Positions 1-8,067 of a stretch of 64,000 bases of DNA are shown piece by piece; position 1 is the first letter of the stretch; each line of letters begins with the position of its first letter. Origin of the DNA: Mycolicibacterium monacense. GTDB lineage: Bacteria; Actinomycetota; Actinomycetes; Mycobacteriales; Mycobacteriaceae. Position numbers and translations under genes: made by a program. The stretch covers positions 2,170,001 to 2,234,000 of the forward strand of contig NZ_AP022617.1 of assembly GCF_010731575.1 (NCBI RefSeq), given 5' to 3'. Below the pieces are notes generated by a model that was given only the letters and a program-made list of their open reading frames with translations, made no database searches and was not told where the DNA came from.

Positions 1-464
1 AACAACCCCGGTGCCGCTTGGGCCCAGTCGATCACCAAGTATTCACCCGGTGACCACACTGCGGGGCGACGGCCGCGGTGATGCTCGTTGCGCCACAACG
101 TCTTCGCCTCGGCTACCAGGCGGCGGAAGTTACGGGCCGACCCCTCATAACCGGCGGCCCTCGCGATCGGCAGCATCCGCTTGGCCGACATCCGACCCTG
201 GGACTTCTCGACACGCTCGGTGACCAGATCAGTCACCGCGTCGTAGTTGTGGGCCCGTTGCGCTCGCGGCGGTGCGTTATCGCCGGCTTCGAACTTCTCC
301 ACGACGCGTTTGACGGTCTTGGGCGTAGTGCCGCAGAGGTCGGCGGCACCCCGATACGACCCGACTTGTTGATAGGCAGAAATGATGTCCATGCGGTCCT
401 TCGCAGACTTCAATGGAACTCCCCGGTGGTGATGGTGTGTGGTTGGCACCTTCACCGTCACCAT
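1..464 (-). CDS. istA: IS21-family transposase IstA, N-terminal part (runs off window)
   Basis: Reading leftwards from an ATG at 464 gives an open frame to the window edge, about 154 residues. It starts MVTVKVPTTHHHHRG. A helix-turn-helix region follows (AYQQVGSYRGAADLCGTTPK), then a basic linker, then VWSPGEYLVIDWAQ, where the D of VIDW is the expected first acidic residue of the DDE catalytic domain. IstA is the large transposase of IS21 elements and normally works with the ATPase IstB; both the rest of istA and any istB would lie outside the window. Direct repeats at 505-576 just upstream fit a multi-repeat IS21 end. Nothing inside the visible part looks broken. Confidence 0.8.
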   Translation of the reverse strand, partial: MVTVKVPTTHHHHRGVPLKSAKDRMDIISAYQQVGSYRGAADLCGTTPKTVKRVVEKFEAGDNAPPRAQRAHNYDAVTDLVTERVEKSQGRMSAKRMLPIARAAGYEGSARNFRRLVAEAKTLWRNEHHRGRRPAVWSPGEYLVIDWAQAAPGL

Positions 465-504
465 CGGGGCCCACAGTTCCTGATCGACACGACGAACACG
501 GGGT

Positions 505-576
505 GGGGACTTTTATCTGGCCACCAGCGGGGACCTCTACTTGGCCACCAGGGAGGACTTTGTCATGGCCACGGAC
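505..576. repeat. three 24-bp direct repeats, probable IS21 end
   Basis: Units start at 505, 529 and 553 with the shared pattern GGGGAC...TTGGCCACCAG. The third copy is more diverged. IS21 elements carry repeated transposase-binding sites at their ends, and these lie just upstream of the istA start. The exact IS boundary is not resolved but is probably near 580. Confidence 0.6.
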
Positions 577-1413
577 ACGGTGGTGAGATCCGCCCCAGCG
601 CACCTCACAGGCCCCTGCCACGGCCCACCGACAGCCACACGCCTCCTGCCTGCAGGCGACAACTAGAGGGTAGACAGAACTTTGTCGTGGATAACGACTG
701 CTATCCATGTTTTCGCCGACTGCACTCGGGCGCAGCGTCAACGAAGCCCCACTCCCCTATGACCGTCCATGAGGTCGTTCGCCAAGTGAAGCGATGCCAC
801 AGCCAGCCGTGCGGCGTCGGCGTCGCGGCGGGGGCAAGCGGGTGTCCGACACTCTCAGGTCTTTTCGAACTCTGTCCGGCACTCTTGTGTTTCTGTGGAC
901 AGATCGGGAGAAAGTCGTCCAGAATCGCTTGAGAGCTCCGAGGTCGGCGACATGTCCCACTCTCCAGATGATCTGGATCGGACACCTGCGTCCCGCCTAA
1001 CCCCCGCCTAACTGATCCTGCTGCGCCGAGTTCTACCTCAGGGTCGTCATAACGATCGGTTTGCGACCCTGGTGTAGATCTCGACGCGCGACAGTCGACC
1101 GCCTCGCAGATCGAAACCGCCGTCATTCACTTGACGCCGAGGGCGGTCCGGCCGCCGCTCTTCACCACCCCCACCCACTCGCTTCAATACGTCACCGTGA
1201 CGAATTGCCATGTGCCGCCTAGCCTCTTCGCGGCGCACTCGACGTTGTCGTTGCCGCCCAAGCATCGTCGGTTTGAGGAAGCACTCAACGCGTGATCGCC
1301 CGTCGATGCAATCAATCATTGCGCCGTTCAGCTACTCCGATAGCTCTGTAACTGCGAGAACGAAAGCGGGCGCTGACGATCGCCCGCCCTGCGGCCCCGT
1401 GGGCTGGCGACCG
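577..1413. other. flank between IS21 end and transposon, no convincing gene
   Basis: About 840 bp without an open frame that resembles a real protein. It holds a near-palindrome at 963-977 (TCCAGAT-G-ATCTGGA) and inverted copies of GTGTCCGA at about 841 and 985, which may be traces of an older insertion. A minus-strand open frame at 1047-1319 has no recognisable family. I see no promoter or RNA gene that I would defend. Confidence 0.4.
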
Positions 1414-1431
1414 ATTCATCACGTGATGAAT
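1414..1431. repeat. 18-bp perfect palindrome at the left transposon junction
   Basis: ATTCATCAC followed directly by its reverse complement GTGATGAAT. It ends at the base before the transposon. With the transposon and one TGAAT copy removed, the palindrome extends by two bases on each side (1412-1413 pairing with 11783-11784) to 22 bp, so the element inserted inside the right arm of a longer perfect palindrome. Its original role is unknown; a regulator operator is possible. Confidence 0.85.
1427..1431. repeat. left copy of 5-bp target duplication (TGAAT)
   Basis: TGAAT directly precedes the terminal TGT of the transposon and is repeated directly after its other end at 11778-11782. A 5-bp duplication is the known product of Tn7 and Tn5053/Tn402-type transposition. 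Confidence 0.9.
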
Positions 1432-1437
1432 TGTCCG

Positions 1438-1508
1438 TTCTCATTGATTCTGGGGCATTCTCATTGAATCTGGGGTAAGTGCGTGTCTTTCTCATTGAAT
1501 CTGGGGCA
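1438..1508 (+). repeat. left-end array of three 20-bp transposase-binding repeats
   Basis: Direct copies of TTCTCATTGAATCTGGGGCA lie at 1438-1457 (one mismatch, part of the terminal repeat), 1458-1477 (last bases GGTA) and 1489-1508. The first two are adjacent and the third is 11 bp away. By analogy with Tn7 ends these should be TnsB-binding sites. Confidence 0.85.
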
Positions 1509-1527
1509 CGAGGCTTAGCGTTTATGT

Positions 1528-2268
1528 GTGCTGACGTCGGCTGTTTCGGCTGGGCCAGGTGTAGCGAGTGCAGTGGACTTGGAGTTCAACACCCGCGAGG
1601 GATGCACGCGGCAATCGCTGGACCGATGTGCTGCAACCCGGTTTGAGTTGGACTGTTCACCAGTGCGGAATTTCCCCTCGTTTCGAGGTCAGCGTAACTT
1701 TCCCGGGCTGTGGTGGTTCGCCACAACCGGCGCACATGTAGGTCACGAGTCCTGGGTAGAACGTGACCAGTTGATGGCGTTGGATGCCGATCCGGATGTT
1801 GTTGGTGTTCTGTCGCAACCATTTTGGATTCATTGGCGTGACGGCACGCGGCATGCTCCTGACTACTTCGTGCGGCGCCGCGATGGATCTGTCGTCGTAG
1901 TCGACGTTCGTGAGGACGACCGGATCTCTGACGCTGATCGGGACGTGTTCGATCGGTCTGCCGCCACGTGCGCGATGGTCGGTTGGGATTACCTGCGTGT
2001 CGGTTCCCTCGATCCAGTGCTGCGGGCGAATCTACGTTGGTTGTCGGGTTATCGGCATCCGCGAGTATTGAAGATCGGTTTGGCTGATCAACTGGCGGAG
2101 GTCTTCGCTCGGGTCCGTCCGTTGATGGCTGGTGTGCACGCGGTCGGGACTCCTTTGGTGGTGCTGCCCGTACTGTTTCATCTGCTCTGGCACGGCCGTT
2201 TAGTTGCCGATCTGCAAGGAGCGGCACTTGGCGACGACACGGCGATTGGCCTCGGGACCGGGTGGTGA
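1528..2268 (+). CDS. tnsA: TnsA-like transposon endonuclease subunit
   Basis: Resembles the actinobacterial TnsA-like heteromeric transposase endonucleases, about 246 residues. TnsA cuts the 5' strands at the transposon ends while TnsB cuts the 3' strands. Visible features are a conserved core around residues 48-66 (FPSFRGQRNFPG then WWFATTG), E74 in GHESWVERD, D112 in HAPDYF, and VVDVRED at 124-130. E. coli TnsA has a catalytic lysine in the last motif; here that position is R128. The first ~15 residues look non-homologous, so the true start may be an in-frame GTG near 1570. It lies 6 bp before the tnsB-like gene in the same operon. The family call is firm; activity is inferred. Confidence 0.8.
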   Translation: MLTSAVSAGPGVASAVDLEFNTREGCTRQSLDRCAATRFELDCSPVRNFPSFRGQRNFPGLWWFATTGAHVGHESWVERDQLMALDADPDVVGVLSQPFWIHWRDGTRHAPDYFVRRRDGSVVVVDVREDDRISDADRDVFDRSAATCAMVGWDYLRVGSLDPVLRANLRWLSGYRHPRVLKIGLADQLAEVFARVRPLMAGVHAVGTPLVVLPVLFHLLWHGRLVADLQGAALGDDTAIGLGTGW

Positions 2269-2274
2269 CCTGAC

Positions 2275-4356
2275 GTGCGAACGGGTGTCGTCCGAGAGGG
2301 AGACGAAATCCGTTTATCAGCAGGTGTTTTCACCGTCGTAACCCTGTCGGGCGGATCAGCTCGACTGGTTGACGCTGTCGGCGAGCAGATTGTGGTGCCG
2401 CTCTCGCAGCTGATGGTTGATCCGGCATTGGAATTGGTGTCGGGGTCGCGACCGCCACTGTGTTCTGAGGAAATGCTGGCTGGCATTCCCGAGGCAGCCG
2501 TCGAGCAAGCACGGTGGTGGGAGCGCCACATCGTGGAGATCCTCAGCGGCCGCCCGCCTGGGACGGCCGCGGGCATTCGTCCCCGCCCAGAGTTCGACAC
2601 GGCGAAACGATCTCTGCGGCAGCGTGAGCTGGCCAAGTTGGACGAGCTGCGTGCCGCCGGCCACGACGTGAGTCGGAATGCGTTGCAGCGTCGCCGATTT
2701 GCCTACGAACGGGACGGGCTCCTGGGAGTGGTTGACGGGCGCCATAATCGGCGGCGCGCGGTATTCGGCCGTGTGGACGACCGTGTCGTCGCCGCGGTGC
2801 GGGATGCGATCGAGGGCGAGACCGACCTGTCAACGGGAACGGTGCAGCGTCTGCAACGGCGGGTCGCCAAGACGCTGGTGGCCACCTATGGTGCCGACGA
2901 CGCGCCCGCGATGCCGTCGCAGCCCACCTTCTACCGGCTGGTCAAGCGCCTCGCGGAAGGACGGCACACGTTCGGGTCAGCACGGACGCGGCGATCGCTG
3001 TCCAAGCAGCCCGATGGCCCATTCGGGTCGATCACCGTGGTGCGCCCCGGCGAGATGGTGGAAATCGATTCAACCCTTCTGGATGTACGGGTAGTGCTCG
3101 ATGACGGCATGGTAGACCGAGTCGAGCTGACTGCGATGGTCGACAACGCTACGCGGTCCATCCCGGCCGCGGTGCTGCGACCGACGACCAAAGCAGTGGA
3201 CGCGTCACTGCTCTTGGCGCGGGCATTGACGCCCGAACCGATGCGCCCGGGATGGGCCGATGCGCTGCGGATGTCCCGGTCGGTACTTCCGCACCACAGC
3301 CTGACCAGTGTCGATCAGCGCCTGGCCGATGCTGCGGCCAGGCCGGTGATCGCTCCCGAGACGATCGTCTGCGATCACGGGAAAGCGTATCTGTCCCAAA
3401 CATTTCGGCAAGCGTGCTGCACATTGGGGATCAATCTGCAGCCGGCTCATCCCGACTGCCCGACCGATAAGCCGAAGATCGAGCGGACATTGCAGTCGGT
3501 GGGCACCCTGTTCGCACAGTACGTGGCCGGTTACGTCGGTTCATCGGTGGAGCGGCGTGGGAAAAACGCCGAGGACGACGCGGTGTGGTCGATGATTGAG
3601 CTGCAGGCGCTGCTGGACGAGTGGATCATCGCGGTGTGGCAGAACCGCCCCCACGATGGCCTGCGGGATCCGGTGACGCCGGGGAAAGCGTTGTCTCCCA
3701 ACGAGAAATACACTGCCCTCGTTGAGGTGGCTGGCTATGTACCGGTCCCACTGGACGCCGACGACTATATCGAATTGCTTCCCGTGCAGTGGCGCACAAT
3801 CAACAGTTACGGGGTCCGGATCAACCATCGCACCTATGACGCCAAGGCGCTCAACCCATACCGGCGCCAGCATTCCGGGGTCGATGCCCGTAACGGACAG
3901 TGGGAAGTGCACTACGACCCGTATGACGTGTCGAGGATTTGGGTGCGCAATCACCACGAAGACGGATGGCTGGCCGCGACGTGGACGCACCTTCGGTCCT
4001 CGCCGGTGCCGTTCGGCGAGACACTGTGGCGCCACGCCCGCTCCGTAGCCGACCGCAGAGGGGCCCAGAAGACCCAGGAAGCGGAGATTGCGGCCATCGC
4101 GGAGGACTTGCTGGACCGCGCCGCCGCTGGGCCGCAGCAGCAGACGAAAGCCGAGCGCCGAGTGACTGGACGGACCAGCGCCGCGAGCGCCGGCCGGGAC
4201 TGGCCGGACCCGACGGAATCATCCGAACATCATGGCCCGTCACCGTCGGAACGGGCCGCCGACAACGAGACTTTCGACGATGACGGCGAGATGGCGGAGG
4301 TCATACCCCTGCCGGTGTTTGATGCACGCAAGGAGGCCCAAACGTGGCGACTGTGA
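2275..4356 (+). CDS. tnsB: TnsB/TniA-like DDE transposase
   Basis: 693 residues, the usual TnsB size. It binds the end repeats and performs strand breakage and joining. An N-terminal DNA-binding region (about 100-240) is followed by an RNase-H-like catalytic core with D265 (MVEIDST), D367 (IVCDHGK) and E403 (DKPKIERT). A Mu-type C-terminal beta-barrel region lies around 490-590. The tail from about 620 is polar and acidic and probably contacts the TnsC-like ATPase. The start is GTG, 6 bp after tnsA. The 3' end overlaps the tnsC-like gene by 13 bp, indicating coupled translation. No lesion is visible. Confidence 0.92.
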   Translation: MRTGVVREGDEIRLSAGVFTVVTLSGGSARLVDAVGEQIVVPLSQLMVDPALELVSGSRPPLCSEEMLAGIPEAAVEQARWWERHIVEILSGRPPGTAAGIRPRPEFDTAKRSLRQRELAKLDELRAAGHDVSRNALQRRRFAYERDGLLGVVDGRHNRRRAVFGRVDDRVVAAVRDAIEGETDLSTGTVQRLQRRVAKTLVATYGADDAPAMPSQPTFYRLVKRLAEGRHTFGSARTRRSLSKQPDGPFGSITVVRPGEMVEIDSTLLDVRVVLDDGMVDRVELTAMVDNATRSIPAAVLRPTTKAVDASLLLARALTPEPMRPGWADALRMSRSVLPHHSLTSVDQRLADAAARPVIAPETIVCDHGKAYLSQTFRQACCTLGINLQPAHPDCPTDKPKIERTLQSVGTLFAQYVAGYVGSSVERRGKNAEDDAVWSMIELQALLDEWIIAVWQNRPHDGLRDPVTPGKALSPNEKYTALVEVAGYVPVPLDADDYIELLPVQWRTINSYGVRINHRTYDAKALNPYRRQHSGVDARNGQWEVHYDPYDVSRIWVRNHHEDGWLAATWTHLRSSPVPFGETLWRHARSVADRRGAQKTQEAEIAAIAEDLLDRAAAGPQQQTKAERRVTGRTSAASAGRDWPDPTESSEHHGPSPSERAADNETFDDDGEMAEVIPLPVFDARKEAQTWRL

Positions 4357-5372
4357 CCGAGATTGCGGCGGTGGGTCAGTTAGAGGATCGCCGCCAGCCG
4401 ACCACGACGCTGGAGGGCTGGCGGCGTTTTGTTGATGCCGATCCGCCGGAGTTCACGTTGCTCGCCGACGACGAGTGGGCCAGCCTCGGTGAGGACGAGC
4501 GGACGGCCTACAACGAGGCCCGGGTTGCGCATCATTCGGAGCTGGTGGTGGTCACCACGTCGGCGATCGAAGCGATCACCCATCAGGGCCGGCTGTTGAC
4601 ATTGCTCAACCAGCGCGAGATCGGGGCCCGGCGCGGGCTGATCATCTCCGGCGGGGCAGCGACGGGGAAAACTACGGCGATCAAGCAACTGGGTCGGTTT
4701 CACGAATTGCGCACCCGTGCACGGTTTCCCGGCGATGAGAGCCGGATTCCGGTGGTGTATGTGACGGCCCCGCCGAAAGGGTCGCCCCGCAAGTTGGCGA
4801 TGGAGTTCGCACGGTTTCTGGGGCTTCCCACGCTCAATCAGCGGATGAACGTGACCGATATTTCCGATGCCGTGTGCCAGGTGCTCATCGATGCCCGTAC
4901 CGACATCGTGGTGGTCGATGAAATCCACAACCTCAACCTCGACACCCGCGCCGGCGAAGAACTGTCCGACCACCTCAAATACTTCACCGAGCATCTGCCT
5001 GCGACATTCGTTTACGCCGGGATCGAAGTGGAACGCTCGGGGCTGTTCACCGGCACGCGGGGACGGCAGTTGGCCGGCCGTTGCGGGGTGATCCACACCA
5101 GCGCATTCCCCGACGCCAAGGAGTGGCGACAACTCGTCGCCGCCATGGAAGGTACCTTGCGTCTGCATCGACACGAACCGGGAAGCCTTGTCGCCCAGGC
5201 CCGTTACCTGCACCGCCGCACCGGCGGGATGATCGGCAGCCTGGCCCACTTGATCCGGGCTTCAGCAATCCAAGCGATGCTCGACGGCACCGAGCACATC
5301 ACCCGCGAGGCCATGGACGATATTTTGATCGACTACGCCGCCCACACGGCCGCGGCCCGCACGGCCAGCTGA
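4344..5372 (+). CDS. tnsC: TnsC/TniB-like AAA+ transposition regulator
   Basis: 342 residues. Walker A is GGAATGKT at 103-110 and Walker B is VVVDEIHN at 189-196, the classic TniB/TnsC arrangement. The ATPase links target recognition by TniQ to the transposase and is involved in target choice and immunity. The GTG start at 4344 is preceded by AAGGAGG, a strong ribosome-binding site inside the end of tnsB. The C-terminal part (about 240-330) is a helical lid region. It is followed one base later by the tniQ-like gene. Confidence 0.92.
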   Translation: MATVTEIAAVGQLEDRRQPTTTLEGWRRFVDADPPEFTLLADDEWASLGEDERTAYNEARVAHHSELVVVTTSAIEAITHQGRLLTLLNQREIGARRGLIISGGAATGKTTAIKQLGRFHELRTRARFPGDESRIPVVYVTAPPKGSPRKLAMEFARFLGLPTLNQRMNVTDISDAVCQVLIDARTDIVVVDEIHNLNLDTRAGEELSDHLKYFTEHLPATFVYAGIEVERSGLFTGTRGRQLAGRCGVIHTSAFPDAKEWRQLVAAMEGTLRLHRHEPGSLVAQARYLHRRTGGMIGSLAHLIRASAIQAMLDGTEHITREAMDDILIDYAAHTAAARTAS

Positions 5373-5373
5373 C

Positions 5374-6216
5374 GTGGCAACTGTCAGGCCGTGGCCGCGC
5401 GGACCACGCCAGCGGCTCCCGCGAACGATCGCACCGTTCCGTTGGGAAGCCGTATCGTCCTACATCGACAGGCTGGCCCGCGCCAACCATATCGGCGTCT
5501 CCACACTGCGCGGCCATGTCGCCGAATCATGCGCAGCCCGGCCGCGACCGGACTGGTTGGCCGTCGTCAGCGGCCAACCTGAGCAGGTAATCCGGTCCCG
5601 TCTCTGCGGGCTTGCTGGCGACCCCACCGCGCTCAAGCAATATCTCCGCCGCCCTTTGTGTCAAAGATGTATGGCACGCAAGGGAATACACGAACCCGTC
5701 TACTGCTACCTGCCTGCACATGTCTCCGTATGCCACCGTCACCGACGCTGGATCGGTTCACCAACGCGCGTTCTTGACGACCAGGTGGATCTTCGTGACC
5801 GGCCCACGGTGCTCAGTGCCGGGCGCACGCATCGGCGCTTGGCCCGTCAGTATTCAGAGGTCGACCTTCATGACGCCTTGGGCGACGCCCGCCACATCCT
5901 GGTCTTCTGGGCTCACGCAGAGCGTCACGTGGCGGCGGGGATTCTGCAGAATGGCCTAGAAGCGCACGTGGTGGCCTACCCCGATGTGATCGCCGTAGCC
6001 GCAACATTGCTCACAGCTCGCCCTCGGGTTGAACAGCCCAGGACGCCAACGGAACCCGCCTGGCCGACGCTACTGCTCGACCGCATCAACGAACGCACCG
6101 GCGCCCACCATGCCGACGCCACCCCCGTCGAGCAATGGGCGCAGTACCGACGCCTATTCGCCACTGCCGTATTGACGACACGCTCAGACGGCGCAGAACT
6201 GGCGTGTCGCGCTTAG
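5374..6216 (+). CDS. tniQ: TniQ/TnsD-family target-selection protein
   Basis: 280 residues, short like TniQ rather than long like TnsD. TniQ proteins bring the TnsC ring to the target site. An N-terminal segment with SSYIDRLARANHI (28-40) is typical of the family. A zinc-finger pattern follows: C96-x2-C99 (LCQRCM), then C120 and H123 (VSVCHRHRRW). The GTG start at 5374 follows the tnsC stop by one base. As the only candidate target selector here, it may recognise the palindrome in which the element sits; that is inference. Its C-terminal half shows no clear domain. Confidence 0.85.
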   Translation: MATVRPWPRGPRQRLPRTIAPFRWEAVSSYIDRLARANHIGVSTLRGHVAESCAARPRPDWLAVVSGQPEQVIRSRLCGLAGDPTALKQYLRRPLCQRCMARKGIHEPVYCYLPAHVSVCHRHRRWIGSPTRVLDDQVDLRDRPTVLSAGRTHRRLARQYSEVDLHDALGDARHILVFWAHAERHVAAGILQNGLEAHVVAYPDVIAVAATLLTARPRVEQPRTPTEPAWPTLLLDRINERTGAHHADATPVEQWAQYRRLFATAVLTTRSDGAELACRA

Positions 6217-6234
6217 GGGTCGGCAGTCTTGAAT

Positions 6235-6254
6235 GTGCCTTATCAGTAAGGCAC
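6235..6254. terminator. stem-loop between convergent tniQ and ccdA
   Basis: GTGCCTTA, loop TCAG, TAAGGCAC: a perfect 8-bp stem with a 4-base loop, 18 bp after the tniQ stop. There is no long T run, so this would be a mycobacterial-type hairpin terminator if it terminates. Confidence 0.5.
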
Positions 6255-6340
6255 TTGTGGTGTGCATCTGACTGTGTCCGACGGTTGTATCTATCGGCTT
6301 TCTAATCGTTAGGGACAGTGGTATCTGGCTGGGTGTATCG

Positions 6341-6360
6341 GCCGGTGAATCATCACCGGC
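6341..6360 (-). terminator. stem-loop overlapping the ccdA stop codon
   Basis: GCCGGTGA, loop ATCA, TCACCGGC: a perfect 8-bp stem. The TGA stop of the last mer-operon gene lies in the right arm, so the hairpin could end the mer transcript or protect its 3' end. Confidence 0.45.
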
Positions 6361-7201
6361 GGCGCTGCTTGCCGGTGATTGGCCGGCGGTGGGTGGTCCA
6401 GTACGCGGCCACCGCGCTGACCACCACAGCGAAGGCGGCAATGACGCTGGCCGGGAGGGCGTGGTCCTGCAGCCATCCGGTCGCGGTGGCCGACCAGCCG
6501 GTGAGCAGGTTGCCGCCGCTGGCGGTGTGCCCGGTGGCCGCGGGCAGCCAGTACCACGCGAGGTAGGCGCCGGTGGCGATGAGGACAACGGCGGTGACGC
6601 GGGTCCCGTGGCGGGCGAGGATACCCAGATGCCGGGTCAGGGCCGTGCCGGCGATGGCGGTGCCGACGCTGACCAGCATCAAGATGGTGGCGGCACCGGC
6701 TGTGTATGCGGTGAACACTGCCAGCAGACCGCCCCATCCGCTGGTGGCCTGGGCCTGGGCGATCACCGCGAGCAGTACCCCGAAGGTGCAGGACAGTGAC
6801 GCCAGGGCGTAGCCGATTCCGGCCGCGAGCACACCACCGGCTGTTGGGGAGTCCGGCCGATGACGCGTCCGGGCAGGCATACGCAGACCGATGGTGCGGC
6901 CGGTGAGCATGAAGCCGCCCAAGATGGCCAGGGTGAGCCCGATCGTGATCCCGAGCCAGGGAGCAGCCGTCACCAGGGTCCGGGCACCGGCACTGATCGC
7001 GATACCGGCGAGGGTGAGGGTGCCGGTGAACCCGATGGTCAGGACGGCCCCGGTGCGCAGTGCCCGGGCCAGCCGCACGAGCACCGCATCGGTGCCGCCG
7101 GTGGCGATGGTGCCGGTGATCCACGCCGGTAGCAGCGCGAACCCGCAGGGGTTGACCGGGGCGAGCATGCCAGCGGTAAACGCGAGCGCGAGCAGGTTCA
7201 C
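6353..7201 (-). CDS. CcdA/DsbD-type thiol:disulfide transmembrane protein in mer operon
   Basis: 282 residues with at least six hydrophobic segments. The two membrane cysteines of the CcdA family are present: C19 in PVNPCGFALLP and C138 in LASLSCTFGVLL. CcdA proteins carry electrons from cytoplasmic thioredoxin across the membrane to an extracytoplasmic thioredoxin-fold partner. Its start overlaps the stop of the upstream redoxin lipoprotein by 4 bp (7198-7201), so the two form one unit. Being last in an operon with merA, merB and a merT-like gene suggests it keeps the mercury-uptake or redoxin thiols reduced. A role in cytochrome c maturation is less likely inside a transposon. Confidence 0.8.
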   Translation of the reverse strand: MNLLALAFTAGMLAPVNPCGFALLPAWITGTIATGGTDAVLVRLARALRTGAVLTIGFTGTLTLAGIAISAGARTLVTAAPWLGITIGLTLAILGGFMLTGRTIGLRMPARTRHRPDSPTAGGVLAAGIGYALASLSCTFGVLLAVIAQAQATSGWGGLLAVFTAYTAGAATILMLVSVGTAIAGTALTRHLGILARHGTRVTAVVLIATGAYLAWYWLPAATGHTASGGNLLTGWSATATGWLQDHALPASVIAAFAVVVSAVAAYWTTHRRPITGKQRRR

Positions 7202-7752
7202 CGTGCGGCGCTGCTGCCGAGGGCGGCCAGGATCTGATCCTGGGACGGGGCGTGGCCGCGGTAGCTGATCTGCCCGGACGGGTCGATGACGAGGGCGGTG
7301 GTCGGCGCGGTCACCTGGTAGCGGCTGGTCAGGGCCCCGTTAGTATCGACGACCGCGGGCAGGCTGGTGCCGCCGATCTGGTCCAGGAAGTGGCGAACAT
7401 CGGCGGGTTTCTCGGTGGGGACGATGTCGACGGCTAGGAACTTGGCGCTGCCTCCGGCTTCCTCCACGGCCGCCCGAGCAGCGGCCAGGGATTTACCGCC
7501 GCCGACGCATTCGCCGCACCCGTAGGAGAAGAACAGGATCGCGGTCGGGGCGGCAGCGGGCAGTTCGACGGTTTTGCCGTCCACCGTGGTCAGTGTCGCC
7601 GCCGTCGCCTGGGTTGTGGCGTTGGCGTGTGGCGGTGAGGTCGGATTGCTGGTTGTGGCCGATTGGCCGCACGCGGTCAGCGCGCCCGCTGCCAGCATCA
7701 CAGCCGTAACGCCCGCCCACCTGTGGGGTGTAAACGAACGCGTTTCAGACAT
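7198..7752 (-). CDS. thioredoxin-fold lipoprotein of the mer operon
   Basis: 184 residues. The signal peptide ends in a lipobox (LTAC, lipidated C28), so the mature protein is membrane-anchored outside the cell. After a Thr/Ala-rich linker comes a TlpA/AhpC-TSA-like domain with the redox pair C79-G-E-C82 in FFSYGCGECVGG. The likely cis-proline strand is SLPAVVDTNG (129-138). The CcdA-like protein encoded next (4-bp overlap) is the obvious electron donor. The start overlaps the stop of the MerT-like gene by 8 bp. A mercury-binding or thiol-reducing role at the cell surface is inferred; no classical mer protein of this type is known to me. Confidence 0.78.
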   Translation of the reverse strand: MSETRSFTPHRWAGVTAVMLAAGALTACGQSATTSNPTSPPHANATTQATAATLTTVDGKTVELPAAAPTAILFFSYGCGECVGGGKSLAAARAAVEEAGGSAKFLAVDIVPTEKPADVRHFLDQIGGTSLPAVVDTNGALTSRYQVTAPTTALVIDPSGQISYRGHAPSQDQILAALGSSAAR

Positions 7753-8035
7753 TGTCGATGCTTCCTTTCGTCAGGTCGTCGAGCGTGTGCGTCGCGGGTG
7801 AATGGCTGTCGGCGGGACAGCAGTGATCGCCGCGTTGACCGCGGCGGGCGAAGGCGACCACAGCCGCCAGCAGCAGCGCGACGGCTGCCCCGATGACCCA
7901 TGGATTCTCGAGCAGTCCACACACGGCGGCGAGCGCGCCGCCGGCGATCAGGACTGGCGCGGCGCAACACAGGGCCGTCACCAGCACCGCTGCCGCACCC
8001 AGCAGCACGGGATTTCTTCGTGGACGTTGATTCAT
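7745..8035 (-). CDS. small MerT/MerF-like mercury transport membrane protein
   Basis: 96 residues with two clear hydrophobic segments (about 9-40 and 46-63). A vicinal cysteine pair lies in the first helix (ALCCAAPVL, C23-C24), as in MerT and MerF, where the pair takes up Hg(II) within the membrane. A second pair, C72-C73 (DHCCPAD), lies after the second helix and could pass Hg(II) to MerA. The start at 8035 has a ribosome-binding site GAGGAG. It follows merB by 32 bp. No MerP is encoded; the adjacent redoxin lipoprotein may take that place. Confidence 0.72.
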   Translation of the reverse strand: MNQRPRRNPVLLGAAAVLVTALCCAAPVLIAGGALAAVCGLLENPWVIGAAVALLLAAVVAFARRGQRGDHCCPADSHSPATHTLDDLTKGSIDNV

Positions 8036-8067
8036 TGATTTCTCCTCATCAGGTTGGGTGCGGCTGG

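Noticed and set aside
833..990. Small IS-like unit bounded by GTGTCCGA inverted copies
   Set aside because: Eight-base repeats are too short, and there is no duplication or transposase.
1047..1319. 90-residue minus-strand frame with a SnoaL-like tail (GFDLRGGRLSRVEIYTR)
   Set aside because: Similarity is limited to a few residues and the N-terminus is random-looking.
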